A DNA stretch of 64,000 nucleotides from an uncultured Flavobacteriales bacterium (GTDB lineage: Bacteria; Bacteroidota; Bacteroidia; Flavobacteriales_D; Crocinitomicaceae). Positions 27,992 through 37,220 of the stretch are shown one piece after another. The DNA is taken from contig CAJXMN010000006.1 in the NCBI GenBank assembly GCA_913056215.1, forward strand, positions 1 to 64,000. Reading direction: 5' to 3'. A program made the position numbers and the translations under genes. The notes under the pieces were generated by a model that saw only the letters and a list, made by a program, of their open reading frames with translations, searched no databases and was not told where the DNA came from. Within the stretch, counting starts at the first letter, position 1; every line of letters starts with the position of its first letter.

Positions 27992-28575
27992 TCGAATGGT
28001 TGGAACAAATAGATCAACAACTTCTTATAGCTATAAATAGTTGGAGATCACCTTTTTGGAGTGATGTGATGTGGGCCATTAGCAACAAATTCGTCTGGTT
28101 TCCATTCTATATCTTATTATTTGTTTTGGTCTATGTTAAATACTCTATTCGGGCAGCTCTTTTGTTTACGCTTTTCGGATTTGCGGCCGTGGGGTTGGCA
28201 GATTTTACGGCAACGCACCTTTTCAAAGAAGGTGTAGCTCGTTACAGACCATCGCATCATGAAACATTAAAGCACCTTTTATATTTCTACGAAATGAAAC
28301 CAGGTGAACTCTACAAAGGTGGTCAATATGGGTTTGTATCTGGCCACGCTACCAACTCGTTCGTTATCGCAATTATGTTTTCACTTCGGTTGCGTAGTAC
28401 CTTTCGTTGGATTACACCATTCTTATTAATCTGGGCATGTGTTGTTGCTTATAGCCGTATTTATTTAGGCGTCCATTATCCATCTGATATTATTGGTGGA
28501 ATACTTTTAGGTTCACTGATAGCTCTACTTTTATACAGCACCTATCAATGGTTACTCACTCGTCTTAATCGTTAA
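27988..28575 (+). CDS. PAP2-family membrane phosphatase
   Basis: 195 residues with about five or six membrane segments. The three phosphatase signatures are present: KEGVARYRP (KxxxxxxRP), VSGHATNS (PSGH-like) and [16 protein letters not shown] (SRxxxxxHxxxD). Enzymes of this type dephosphorylate undecaprenyl diphosphate or lipid A/phosphatidyl substrates at the outer face of the inner membrane; which one cannot be told. The ATG at 27988 overlaps the obgE stop as ATGA and gives [11 protein letters not shown]; an ATG at 27970 would overlap obgE by 22 bp and is less likely. The stop codon abuts the convergent acyltransferase stop with no gap. Confidence 0.88.
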   Translation: MIEWLEQIDQQLLIAINSWRSPFWSDVMWAISNKFVWFPFYILLFVLVYVKYSIRAALLFTLFGFAAVGLADFTATHLFKEGVARYRPSHHETLKHLLYFYEMKPGELYKGGQYGFVSGHATNSFVIAIMFSLRLRSTFRWITPFLLIWACVVAYSRIYLGVHYPSDIIGGILLGSLIALLLYSTYQWLLTRLNR

Positions 28576-29901
28576 CTAAGCTACAGGAATAGATTCCTCT
28601 ATCTTTTTCATCAACTTCTCTCGCTCTGTGAACACACTGTAGTCACCGCTGTTTTTCTGCACACTTGATCTTCGTCTGAGCTGATTCAAACGTAAAAACC
28701 AATTGTATGCAATAACTCCAGAGAGAGGGACGATAAAGAAATAATAGAGCAGCCAAAAACTCCAAGATGCGTAAACCCAATAATATCCTCCAAAAAGAAA
28801 AATCAAATTAAAAAGACCTGTAGCCACCACGCCAAGCATCATCTTGACGCTACCCCAAAAAACGCGTCTCCGGAAAGAACGTTCAACAAAACGCTTGATA
28901 AAGATGTAAGGCAAATAATTGCTTAGCATACCCAACACCATTATCGGAAATAACAGAATTAAAAAAGTTCTATCTCGCCATTTGCTCCAACTCCTCGAGC
29001 AAACATGGTACAAATCATTTTCTTTTACATTGAGCCGTTTCAATTCATCAAAGTATGTCTGTAAACTCGTTTTCAACGCTATCAATTTTTCCTCTTGAGC
29101 ATTTTCATTCTCATTGATCCAGTGGGCTAATTCTTTGCTATATTCCCATCTCTTCAGTAGAGGGATATTCTTATTGGTATCGGTTACATGCATTCCTCTG
29201 CGCGTAATACGCATAATCATCTCATGTAACGGTGCCCATTTTTTATTTCTCACATCCGTAATTTGTGCACGCATACGACGTTCTACCTCCATTGTCAGAT
29301 CATGAATCGTTTTGTTCGGGTCGCGGAGATAAGCTGCCTTGTAATTATTCAAACAAATCGGCTCACTATTCGAAATCACTAAATCACTGCCCAAATGATT
29401 AGGGTGAGCGTAATTTGCTCCAACAGCCTGAATATAAATAGTTTTTTTCCAGTTTTGCTTTTCCAATGCTCCAAATCCAATACGCACAGCACCTTTTTTT
29501 ACGGGTTTTAAGCGTCGAATAAAAACATCATCGGTAAACCCTTCCGAAAAAATGAGTAAGCTTCGACCATAATTTAAAACACGATAACACTTTTGAAATA
29601 CCTTTTCATTTTTCGCTTTGGTATCCTCTCCATCTTGTTGGCGGTAAATAGGAAACATGTGTGAAGCCCATAATATTGGTTTCAGCAACGGGGTAAAAAC
29701 ATCTGATCGCGTCATAAAAAAAACAATCGAGGGTTGTGTTGCCGCCACCACCAAAGGATCCATAAAAGAGGCTGAATGATTACTCGCGAAAATAGTTCTT
29801 GCGAAACGCTTTTTCGGTTTATTCACGTTTTTCATCCGCGGATAATAAATCCACAACGGAATTTTCAAAATATACTTTAACAAAAAATATAACAATCTCA
29901 T
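28576..29901 (-). CDS. Membrane-bound PlsC-like acyltransferase
   Basis: 441 residues. The N-terminal half carries an acyltransferase domain: SNHSASFMDPLVVA (the NHx5D variant common in Bacteroidota), the FSEGFT block (about 116-121) and a proline-linked later block. The C-terminal half has two to four membrane helices (TFLILLFPIMVLGMLSNYL, GVVATGLFNLIFLFGGYYWVY, FWLLYYFFIVPLSGVIAYNW). It probably transfers an acyl chain to lysophospholipid or another lipid acceptor. A TAnnTTTG box occurs just upstream at 29909-29916 without a convincing -33 partner. Confidence 0.85.
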   Translation of the reverse strand: MRLLYFLLKYILKIPLWIYYPRMKNVNKPKKRFARTIFASNHSASFMDPLVVAATQPSIVFFMTRSDVFTPLLKPILWASHMFPIYRQQDGEDTKAKNEKVFQKCYRVLNYGRSLLIFSEGFTDDVFIRRLKPVKKGAVRIGFGALEKQNWKKTIYIQAVGANYAHPNHLGSDLVISNSEPICLNNYKAAYLRDPNKTIHDLTMEVERRMRAQITDVRNKKWAPLHEMIMRITRRGMHVTDTNKNIPLLKRWEYSKELAHWINENENAQEEKLIALKTSLQTYFDELKRLNVKENDLYHVCSRSWSKWRDRTFLILLFPIMVLGMLSNYLPYIFIKRFVERSFRRRVFWGSVKMMLGVVATGLFNLIFLFGGYYWVYASWSFWLLYYFFIVPLSGVIAYNWFLRLNQLRRRSSVQKNSGDYSVFTEREKLMKKIEESIPVA

Positions 29902-29939
29902 ACTGCCGCAAATCTAACACTTTTCGTGCAAATCATTTC

Positions 29940-31211
29940 TTAGCCTAAAAGATTAAAACAAAGGAAAAAACAATTTCGCCCATCGTAGACCACCTCAAAC
30001 TCTCCTTCTAGTTGATCTATCAAAGCCGTAATTAAGACCGCATTTATACTCGCTTCCTCCTGCAGATTCAGGTGCTCAAATAATTTATTTTCGCGGTCAT
30101 CAGCTATTTTAAGCATGTATTTTGTACTGTTATCACATGGAGCTAAATCTACCGTAAATTGAATTTCATCCATTCCCTGGTGGATCGCCCGGTCAAGCCA
30201 CATATGAATACACTCGGTAATAAAAAGGCCTAATGGAACCAATGTATCTAAACTCATGTGCTTGTATTGCACGTGTTCCTCAAAAGAAACATAGATATCT
30301 CTATACAAGCTCTTCAAATAACTCATGAGATCACGTATATAAGAAGTGGCATCCACCAAGTTCATCTCCATCGTTTTATAAATATTCTGATGAATCAAGG
30401 CCATGGTCTGTACCCGGTTATGAATCTCCACGAGATCATTCGATTCTTCTTCTGACTTATTAATGTATAGTTTTAGGATACTCGAAATTATCTGCAAATT
30501 ATTATTCACCCGGTGGTGCACTTCTTGAATGAGCGACTCTCGTTTTTTGTGATGATATTTTAACTCGCTGTACTGAGAGGACAACGTATCGATAGCGCGG
30601 TCTAAATCGGAGCTTTTACGCTCTAGAATGCTTTCTAGACGACGTTTAATAGCAGCTAACTCCTGGTTTTCCTGTATTTTAACGAGTGTTCCCACTGCGA
30701 TCGATGCAAGAATTTCAAAGAGCTTTACATGAAACTCATTGTAAAATCCTTTTTCGGGATGTTCGCTACTAATCACAGCGTATACATCATCATTGATTTT
30801 AATCGGAATTTCAATCTCAGAACCCGCCTCAATTAGATCCATAACATAATCTTCGTGCGCAGAAACATCTTGAATTAACAGAGATTCTCCGTCACGAGCT
30901 GCAATACCAGCAAAACCTTCTCCTAAATCCAAAGTGAGTCGATTGAGAATAGCTGAGCTACCATCTTTCTTATGCCCGTAAGCTGCAACTTGATTAATAC
31001 ATTGATGCTCGTAATCTACCTTATAAATCACACAATCCTCTAATCCCAGACGGGGCGTAATTTCACCAACGAGAATCTTAAACACGTCCTGTTCTGATTT
31101 CAGATTAATCACCGATTGGCTAAAAAAATGAATCACTTCCAAAAACGACGAAAGCCCCTCCTGGATGCGAGGTTCGTGTAGATTGAGACTATGTGTGGCT
31201 TTACGTTTCAT
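29940..31211 (-). CDS. GAF/HisKA_2 sensor-kinase-like protein with degenerate ATPase domain
   Basis: 423 residues from the ATG at 31211; the frame extends to a TTG at 31226. Soluble. A GAF domain (about 35-180) is followed by a short coiled coil and a HisKA_2-type dimerisation helix with an intact H-box (EVHHRVNNNLQII, 230-242; presumed phospho-His 233). The C-terminal part aligns with the ATPase domain (LVPLGLFITECIHMWLDRA, 325-342) but the N-box Asn is replaced (HMWLDRA where TNALKHA is expected) and the G1 DxG is DDR (371-373). It is therefore probably not an active kinase. No response regulator is adjacent. Follows porP by 78 bp. Confidence 0.8.
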   Translation of the reverse strand: MKRKATHSLNLHEPRIQEGLSSFLEVIHFFSQSVINLKSEQDVFKILVGEITPRLGLEDCVIYKVDYEHQCINQVAAYGHKKDGSSAILNRLTLDLGEGFAGIAARDGESLLIQDVSAHEDYVMDLIEAGSEIEIPIKINDDVYAVISSEHPEKGFYNEFHVKLFEILASIAVGTLVKIQENQELAAIKRRLESILERKSSDLDRAIDTLSSQYSELKYHHKKRESLIQEVHHRVNNNLQIISSILKLYINKSEEESNDLVEIHNRVQTMALIHQNIYKTMEMNLVDATSYIRDLMSYLKSLYRDIYVSFEEHVQYKHMSLDTLVPLGLFITECIHMWLDRAIHQGMDEIQFTVDLAPCDNSTKYMLKIADDRENKLFEHLNLQEEASINAVLITALIDQLEGEFEVVYDGRNCFFLCFNLLG

Positions 31212-31289
31212 TTGTCGAATCAACAATTTAATAAGTTTAAATCATTGATTCTTAAAAGATGTCCATAAAATGGTCACTTTTTCGACCAA

Positions 31290-32306
31290 TCACATTTTTT
31301 CTTCGTCCTGTAGCTCTTTCTCAATGTTACGATTGTTTCCAATCACCATACCTAGTTGTAATTCATGTACATAGTTTGTTGCCTGTTGAACAGCGCCCAT
31401 TGGAGAATCATAGGCATAGCCAATTCTGAAACGTTGACCGACATTCATTCCTGCAGCAAAATTGAGAGCGTCATTAAAGCGGTATGCAATGTTCGCCCAA
31501 AAACGACGTTGATAGATCACACGTGCACCCAAATTAAAAGATACGGGTGCTTTTCCCACAATTTGCGCCATGAAATGTGGTTCAATTGCTAAATCTGTTG
31601 TGGGAATTGGGAATTTATACATTCCGTAAGCAAACCAGTGTCGACCTAATTGAGACTGAGTTACTACTTCGTCAATGACCAATTCATTCTTGAGAAGTTG
31701 AGTGCTTGAAACACCCGCTTGGAAGCGTTCGCCATATAGTGCTATACCAGCATTAATATCAAACAAGTTTTGATTCGAATTATTCGCGAGAAACTTGTTG
31801 TATTCAGCGTCATCCTGATCCAATAATACTACTCTATCACTTCGAATTCCTAAGCTCGACCAACCTGCACTCATTCCCAAACTGAGCATAGTTTTTTTTG
31901 AAAATCGCAAATGATATGCATAACTTCCCATAACGCTCGTTTTCTGAAAAGGTCCTATCTGATCGCTCATCATACGGCCTCCGACAACGTGTTTTGTTAT
32001 GCCTATACTTTTCTTTGGACTTTTGAATATATTTTCACGGTCGACATTAAATTCATTAAGCACTTTATCGCGATCGTTTAAACTTATTTCGGAATGCCCT
32101 GTAACATAAAAACTCTGCGGTGTTCCTTCCAGCCCCAGCCATTGACGACGATAACCGACATCTATGTTAATAGTCTTGGTGAGTCCGCCTGCAGCAGGGT
32201 TAAAGAAATAAGGATTGTTGTAATATTGAGAAAACTGTGCTTCTTGTTGTGCCCAACCCCCAATGCTGAACATTAAGACAATGCATATACTCAGTAAAAT
32301 TTTCAT
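31290..32306 (-). CDS. PorP/SprF family type IX secretion-associated outer membrane protein
   Basis: 338 residues: signal peptide (1-19), then QFSQYYNNPYFFNPAAGG, the N-terminal hallmark of PorP/SprF proteins, and alternating beta-strand sequence ending YDSPMGAVQQATNYVHELQLGMVIGNNR. These barrels are needed for export or surface attachment of T9SS cargo bearing the type B C-terminal domain, and they usually sit next to such a cargo gene. Here the cargo is the HYR-repeat protein 10 bp upstream, which makes the pair a likely dedicated system. Confidence 0.92.
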   Translation of the reverse strand: MKILLSICIVLMFSIGGWAQQEAQFSQYYNNPYFFNPAAGGLTKTINIDVGYRRQWLGLEGTPQSFYVTGHSEISLNDRDKVLNEFNVDRENIFKSPKKSIGITKHVVGGRMMSDQIGPFQKTSVMGSYAYHLRFSKKTMLSLGMSAGWSSLGIRSDRVVLLDQDDAEYNKFLANNSNQNLFDINAGIALYGERFQAGVSSTQLLKNELVIDEVVTQSQLGRHWFAYGMYKFPIPTTDLAIEPHFMAQIVGKAPVSFNLGARVIYQRRFWANIAYRFNDALNFAAGMNVGQRFRIGYAYDSPMGAVQQATNYVHELQLGMVIGNNRNIEKELQDEEKM

Positions 32307-32316
32307 AAGTCTTGGT

Positions 32317-35300
32317 TTATCGGATAATACTAACTGAACCTTTCAATTCGTTTCCTTCTCCGTCATTCAATAAAATTCTGTAAAAATAAGTGCCAATAGG
32401 TAATTGTTCTCCTTCATTCATGAGTGTGCCGTTCCATGGTTTTTCATATCCTTCAGACTCAAAAACGAGATCTCCCCAACGATTCACAATTTTTACTTGC
32501 GCCTTAGGATATAGGATATTCAAATTTTCAACAACGAATAAATCATTGCGTCCGTCTTCGTTTGGAGTAATCACTGTCGGTATTACGGGTTGGTATTCAC
32601 CACATTGCTCGGCAGTCAATGTAATAGTATCTAACGTAGTTGGACAGAAGGGATGACTTTGACCAAATACAATTACATTCTCGCCACCATCAAGATTAGT
32701 CACCAATGTGGATGACGTAGTGCTATTAGCAAAATCGGCACCTCCCTCAATCACGTACCAAATACTCTTTATATCTCCAAAAGTTGCCGTACCCGACAAA
32801 TTGATACCATCATTAATAACACACACTGTGGTATCCTCGTTAGAGATGTCTCCTTCCTGCATGTAAAAAACACTCATCGTATCAGCTGAAGGTGGGCATG
32901 TTCCATTAGTAATAGTCCAAGTCAAATCATTCCAACCGCCCTGAAAATCAAAAGCGAGTGTATTAGCAGATGAACTATCGAGGAAATTAACTACTCCATC
33001 CACGTCGGACCAAGCGCCTGAACCAGAAGAGGGCTGATTCGCAGCAATATTAATTGAAGTATCTTGACACAAATACAATGAGTCCTGTAAACTTGCGGGT
33101 AATGGCTGTTCATAAACAGTAACTATTAATGAATCCGAAAGGCTTCCACAGTTAGTAGTAGAGACAGTCCAAACAAAGGTGTTATCTCCATAAGTTAAAT
33201 TAGTAGCACCTGTATTGTTCGCCAGTTCATTGCTGACCGTAGCCCCACCGGTGGTCACGCTCCATTCACCAGTACCGCTAGAAGGGTTTTCAGCATTTAA
33301 GCTTAAACTAGTGGTGTCGCACAGCCCGGTAGTCGTAGTGTTAATAGTAGGTGTGTCGGGATATTCGAGCACTTCAACATCGAAGGTGCATGTAGCTGTA
33401 TTACCTGATGAGTCAGCTACCTCATAAGTTTGTGTTGTAATCCCAATAGGGAACTCGTCACCAATAGAATAACCCGACCCATCTATCTGAGTCAATTGAT
33501 AACCATTGCAATTTTCAGTGACCGCTGGCAAATCGTAGTTTACAACTGGATCACAAGTCGTAGTATCATCCGGACAAGTAATCACTGGATTTACTGATTC
33601 TGTTATAGTCAACATAAATGAACAGGAATCCGCATTACCAGCAGCGTCCGTCGCTACAAATATTACTTCATGCATTCCTGTACCTATTGCTGTTCCCACA
33701 GCAGGTATTTGAGACACTGCAGGTGTACCACAATTATCAGAAACTGTTGCCAATGATGTGAAATCAGTGATCGCATAATTACAATTCGTTCCATTACTGA
33801 AAACTTGATCTGAAGGACAAGCGATATCTGGCGCAATAGTATCATCAGGTATGACGTCTACGAAACAACTTGCACTGTTTCCATTCTCATCTGTCAGCGT
33901 CACTTCAATGGATTGAGCACCATTCAGATTAGTTCCAGGTGCTATATCCTGCGTTAAGGTCATATCTCCAAGAATAGAGCAATTATCTGTCCCCCCAACG
34001 ATCCCAGTCACATCTGGTGCATTGTACCCACATGATGCATTGACGGTCACCATAGTGTCCGAGGAACAATCTGGAACAGGGTTGATCACATCATTCAATG
34101 TTACTTCTAAATCACACGTTGAACTGTTCCCCGATAAATCCGTTACAGTCAGTGTGACAGTAGTCGTACCACTAATTAAAGATCCAGGTGCCGGACTTTG
34201 AGTAACGCTGAGATCACCCGTCGCATCACAATTATCAGTAGCACTCAGTTGTGATCGATAGTCACCAACATTGGCTTCACAATTAGCTCCCGCATTTTCA
34301 ACCTGATCAGGCGCACATGAATTAATCGTGGGATCAATATCGTCGACCACATCAAGTGTAAAAGAACAGTTGGAAATATTGCCCGACTCATCTTCAACAG
34401 TCATTTCCACAGTATGAGAACCCACAGGTAACGATGAATTTACAGCAACATCTTGTGAAACGAGCAGGTCACCTACAGCACTGCAATTGTCATCCAAGGT
34501 GAGTGCGGAGCTATAATCGGGAACTGTGAAATCACATGAAGCCCCAGCGCTCTCCGTCTGGGTTCCAGGACACGTAATTTGAGGTGAAGTTGTATCTGAG
34601 AGTGTCACATCGAAGGTACATGAATTTGTATTTCCAGCCTCATCCTCTGCTGTCATTGTAATGGTTTGAACAGTTCCTTCTCCGCTAATTACAGTACCGA
34701 TTGAAGGAGACTGCGTAACAACAATATCAGTGTTATTACTGCAATTATCGTTTAAGCCGATATTTCCTGAAAAATCGGGCAACTGTACCTCGCAATTGGC
34801 ATCAGTAGCTATCGTTAAATCACTGGCACAGGTGATTTCTGGAGCCTCTTCGTCAATCACTTCTACGTCAAAACTACACAATGTGCTATTGCCTTCAAGG
34901 TCAAAAACTTCTATGTCGACAGTGGTAGTTCCTGAAACAGTTAGCATTGGACTGGGACTCTGTTGGAAAGTCATATTGTTGACATCAGAGACACAGTTAT
35001 CATTCCATACAACCTCATCCGTATAATCTAACAACAACGTATCACAACTATTCAGTGCTGTAGACTGCGTTTGCGTCGGTGGGCAAGTAATCACTGGAGC
35101 AGTGGTATCCACCAATTCAACCATAAAATCACAAGAATTCGTATTCCCAAGGTTGTCGGTTGCACTGATTTCAACCAGTTGATCGCCAGATATCGTTGTG
35201 CCTTGTGTTGGGTTCTGAGTAATGGTTAAATCTCCAAAAGCCGAACAATTATCGTTAATAGTAGCCAAAGATATATAATCGTCTAAGGTTCCTTCACAAG

Positions 35301-36306
35301 CTGCGTCGGCTTCAATCGTTTGAGTGGAAGGACAATTCATGACAGGACCAGCCGTATCCAATGCAGTCACGTCTATAGCACAGCTGTTCGTATTACCCGA
35401 AAGGTCTTCAACAGTAACATTGACTGTTATTGTCGTACCGTGACCAGCTATAGGCGTTCCTGAAGCAACATCTTGTGAAACAAGCAAATCACTGTCATCC
35501 GTACAATTGTCAGAAACAACAACCGTGGGCGGCAGAATAAGGTCAGGGACCTGAGCTTCACAGATCGAAGGAGACATATAAACATCCACATTTCCATCAC
35601 AGGTAATTGCAGGATCCGTTCCATCAGTTGATGAAAGCTGAATATTATAAATAGCTACAGAAGGATTTGTTCCCACTCCGTCAGTGTTGTTTACCCAACG
35701 AAAACCCAACTGAACATTAGGGTTGTTGTCTGCCGAAGCTGGTAATGTCGTAGAATAGGATGACCATTCACCATCGGTTGCACAAGTAAGTGGTGTCTTT
35801 ACCGGATCATCGAGTTGTGTCCAATTTCCACCATCAAAATACCATAATGTAAAATTATCATTCGTTCCATCGCCATTTTCCAAATATTCGAACGTTAGAT
35901 CAATTCCGCATTGACCAGAGCAATCAATGATTGGGGATTCTGCGCGAGTATCGGTCAATACATCATAACCAAAACCGCTACCATCGGTAAGATAGGTAGC
36001 TCCTGTGTCTGCAGTAGCGTCTCCTATATGTAATGTAGGGTTTGAACCACAGCCAGTTCCACAATTACCCACACCTACACCATTTTCTTCCGCACTGACA
36101 TACCAGATATTCGCATCTGCACCATTATTACCGGCAGGTGTTTCCGTAGTCCACTGTCCATTTGGAGAACTGAAAGCATTAGCCGCCGTTCCTGAGTTGC
36201 ATCCGCTGCCGAACGTTTCAGTCCAAAAAGGCTGAGCATTAGCAAAAGACGTCAATAACATGCAAAAGAGTAACCGACTTAAATTCTTTGTGAGGATAAG
36301 TTTCAT
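32317..36306 (-). CDS. Giant HYR-repeat surface protein with T9SS type B C-terminal domain
   Basis: 1329 residues. After a signal peptide (1-24) comes a beta-sandwich domain (about 25-230), then nine HYR-like repeats of about 80 residues. Each repeat follows the scheme P-x-I-x-C...C...DNC...V/T-D-x-x-G-N...C, so four cysteines per repeat could form disulfides. Two or three Ig/SprB-like segments follow, and the last 85 residues (VITPNEDGRNDLFV...RWGDLVFES...GTYFYRILL) are the gliding-motility/CHU_C sorting domain. It should be secreted by type IX and retained on the cell surface, probably for adhesion. Encoded just before its PorP/SprF partner. Confidence 0.92.
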   Translation of the reverse strand: MKLILTKNLSRLLFCMLLTSFANAQPFWTETFGSGCNSGTAANAFSSPNGQWTTETPAGNNGADANIWYVSAEENGVGVGNCGTGCGSNPTLHIGDATADTGATYLTDGSGFGYDVLTDTRAESPIIDCSGQCGIDLTFEYLENGDGTNDNFTLWYFDGGNWTQLDDPVKTPLTCATDGEWSSYSTTLPASADNNPNVQLGFRWVNNTDGVGTNPSVAIYNIQLSSTDGTDPAITCDGNVDVYMSPSICEAQVPDLILPPTVVVSDNCTDDSDLLVSQDVASGTPIAGHGTTITVNVTVEDLSGNTNSCAIDVTALDTAGPVMNCPSTQTIEADAACEGTLDDYISLATINDNCSAFGDLTITQNPTQGTTISGDQLVEISATDNLGNTNSCDFMVELVDTTAPVITCPPTQTQSTALNSCDTLLLDYTDEVVWNDNCVSDVNNMTFQQSPSPMLTVSGTTTVDIEVFDLEGNSTLCSFDVEVIDEEAPEITCASDLTIATDANCEVQLPDFSGNIGLNDNCSNNTDIVVTQSPSIGTVISGEGTVQTITMTAEDEAGNTNSCTFDVTLSDTTSPQITCPGTQTESAGASCDFTVPDYSSALTLDDNCSAVGDLLVSQDVAVNSSLPVGSHTVEMTVEDESGNISNCSFTLDVVDDIDPTINSCAPDQVENAGANCEANVGDYRSQLSATDNCDATGDLSVTQSPAPGSLISGTTTVTLTVTDLSGNSSTCDLEVTLNDVINPVPDCSSDTMVTVNASCGYNAPDVTGIVGGTDNCSILGDMTLTQDIAPGTNLNGAQSIEVTLTDENGNSASCFVDVIPDDTIAPDIACPSDQVFSNGTNCNYAITDFTSLATVSDNCGTPAVSQIPAVGTAIGTGMHEVIFVATDAAGNADSCSFMLTITESVNPVITCPDDTTTCDPVVNYDLPAVTENCNGYQLTQIDGSGYSIGDEFPIGITTQTYEVADSSGNTATCTFDVEVLEYPDTPTINTTTTGLCDTTSLSLNAENPSSGTGEWSVTTGGATVSNELANNTGATNLTYGDNTFVWTVSTTNCGSLSDSLIVTVYEQPLPASLQDSLYLCQDTSINIAANQPSSGSGAWSDVDGVVNFLDSSSANTLAFDFQGGWNDLTWTITNGTCPPSADTMSVFYMQEGDISNEDTTVCVINDGINLSGTATFGDIKSIWYVIEGGADFANSTTSSTLVTNLDGGENVIVFGQSHPFCPTTLDTITLTAEQCGEYQPVIPTVITPNEDGRNDLFVVENLNILYPKAQVKIVNRWGDLVFESEGYEKPWNGTLMNEGEQLPIGTYFYRILLNDGEGNELKGSVSIIR

Positions 36307-36545
36307 CGCGTAATAGTTATAATCTTCAAATATTTAGCGAATATAGAGAAATAAGGTTGAATTAAAAAGGAAACTTTCATCAAGATAAAACGTTTTCATT
36401 TAGGTAGTGATCATTCCTCAAGTTACTGGTTAAAAAATCAATTTTCTCGCCCGCCAAGTAGTAATCGCTTCAAAATGAAACATCCACGGAAAGTGATCGA
36501 ACTGTAAACCGATCAGAAGTCAGTTGTATGAGCGATTCTCCTCTT

Positions 36546-37217
36546 TTAGAAGTTTGGAGTGAGTGCATGCGTTTTAAAGAATTCATCAATATAATCAATA
36601 GCTTCTTCCTCAGTATCCACAAGCGCAAAAAGGTCTAGATCATCCTCAGAGATATTCCCTTCAGCAAGCATTGTCGATTTAATCCATTCAAAGAGTCCCT
36701 CCCAGTATGACTTCCCAATCAGGACAACGGGTTTTCTATTGATTTTTTTTGTCTGAATTAATGTAAGTGCTTCACATAGCTCATCCATTGTCCCGAATCC
36801 TCCAGGCAAAACAACAAACCCTTGTGAATATTTGACAAAAACTACTTTTCGGACAAAGAAATAATCGAATTTCAAATTAGATTCCGGATCAATATATTGG
36901 TTTCCACTTTGCTCAAAAGGCAAGTCAATGTTCAAACCTACCGATTTACCACCACCTTCTTGGGCACCCTTATTACCAGCCTCCATAATACCAGGACCAC
37001 CACCAGTAATGACTCCATAGCCTCGTTCTCCCAATAATTTCGCAACGTTGACAGCCAACTGGTAGTACTTACTTTGGGGCTGTGTTCTTGCCGAGCCAAA
37101 AACAGAAATACATGGCCCTATTTTAGCCATACTTTCATAACCATTAACAAATTCTGCCATGATCTTAAAGATCGCCCAGCTGTCATTGGTTTTAATCTCG
37201 TACCAATCTTTTTTCAT
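36546..37217 (-). CDS. LOG family (TIGR00730-type) nucleotide phosphoribohydrolase
   Basis: 223 residues. The nucleotide-binding GGGPGIMEAGNKGAQEGGG and the catalytic PGGFGTMDE (PGGxGTxxE) motifs are intact. Family members release free bases from nucleoside 5'-monophosphates (cytokinin-activating LOG in plants; PpnN-like enzymes in bacteria). The bacterial substrate here is not known. It starts 3 bp after uvrA and ends the transglycosylase-uvrA-LOG unit. The following 239 bp hold no recognised gene. Confidence 0.88.
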   Translation of the reverse strand: MKKDWYEIKTNDSWAIFKIMAEFVNGYESMAKIGPCISVFGSARTQPQSKYYQLAVNVAKLLGERGYGVITGGGPGIMEAGNKGAQEGGGKSVGLNIDLPFEQSGNQYIDPESNLKFDYFFVRKVVFVKYSQGFVVLPGGFGTMDELCEALTLIQTKKINRKPVVLIGKSYWEGLFEWIKSTMLAEGNISEDDLDLFALVDTEEEAIDYIDEFFKTHALTPNF

Positions 37218-37220
37218 CTA

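Noticed and set aside
29909-29916. TAGATTTG as promoter of the acyltransferase
   Set aside because: The -7 box matches, but no TTG is found at 17-23 bp upstream; kept only as a note.
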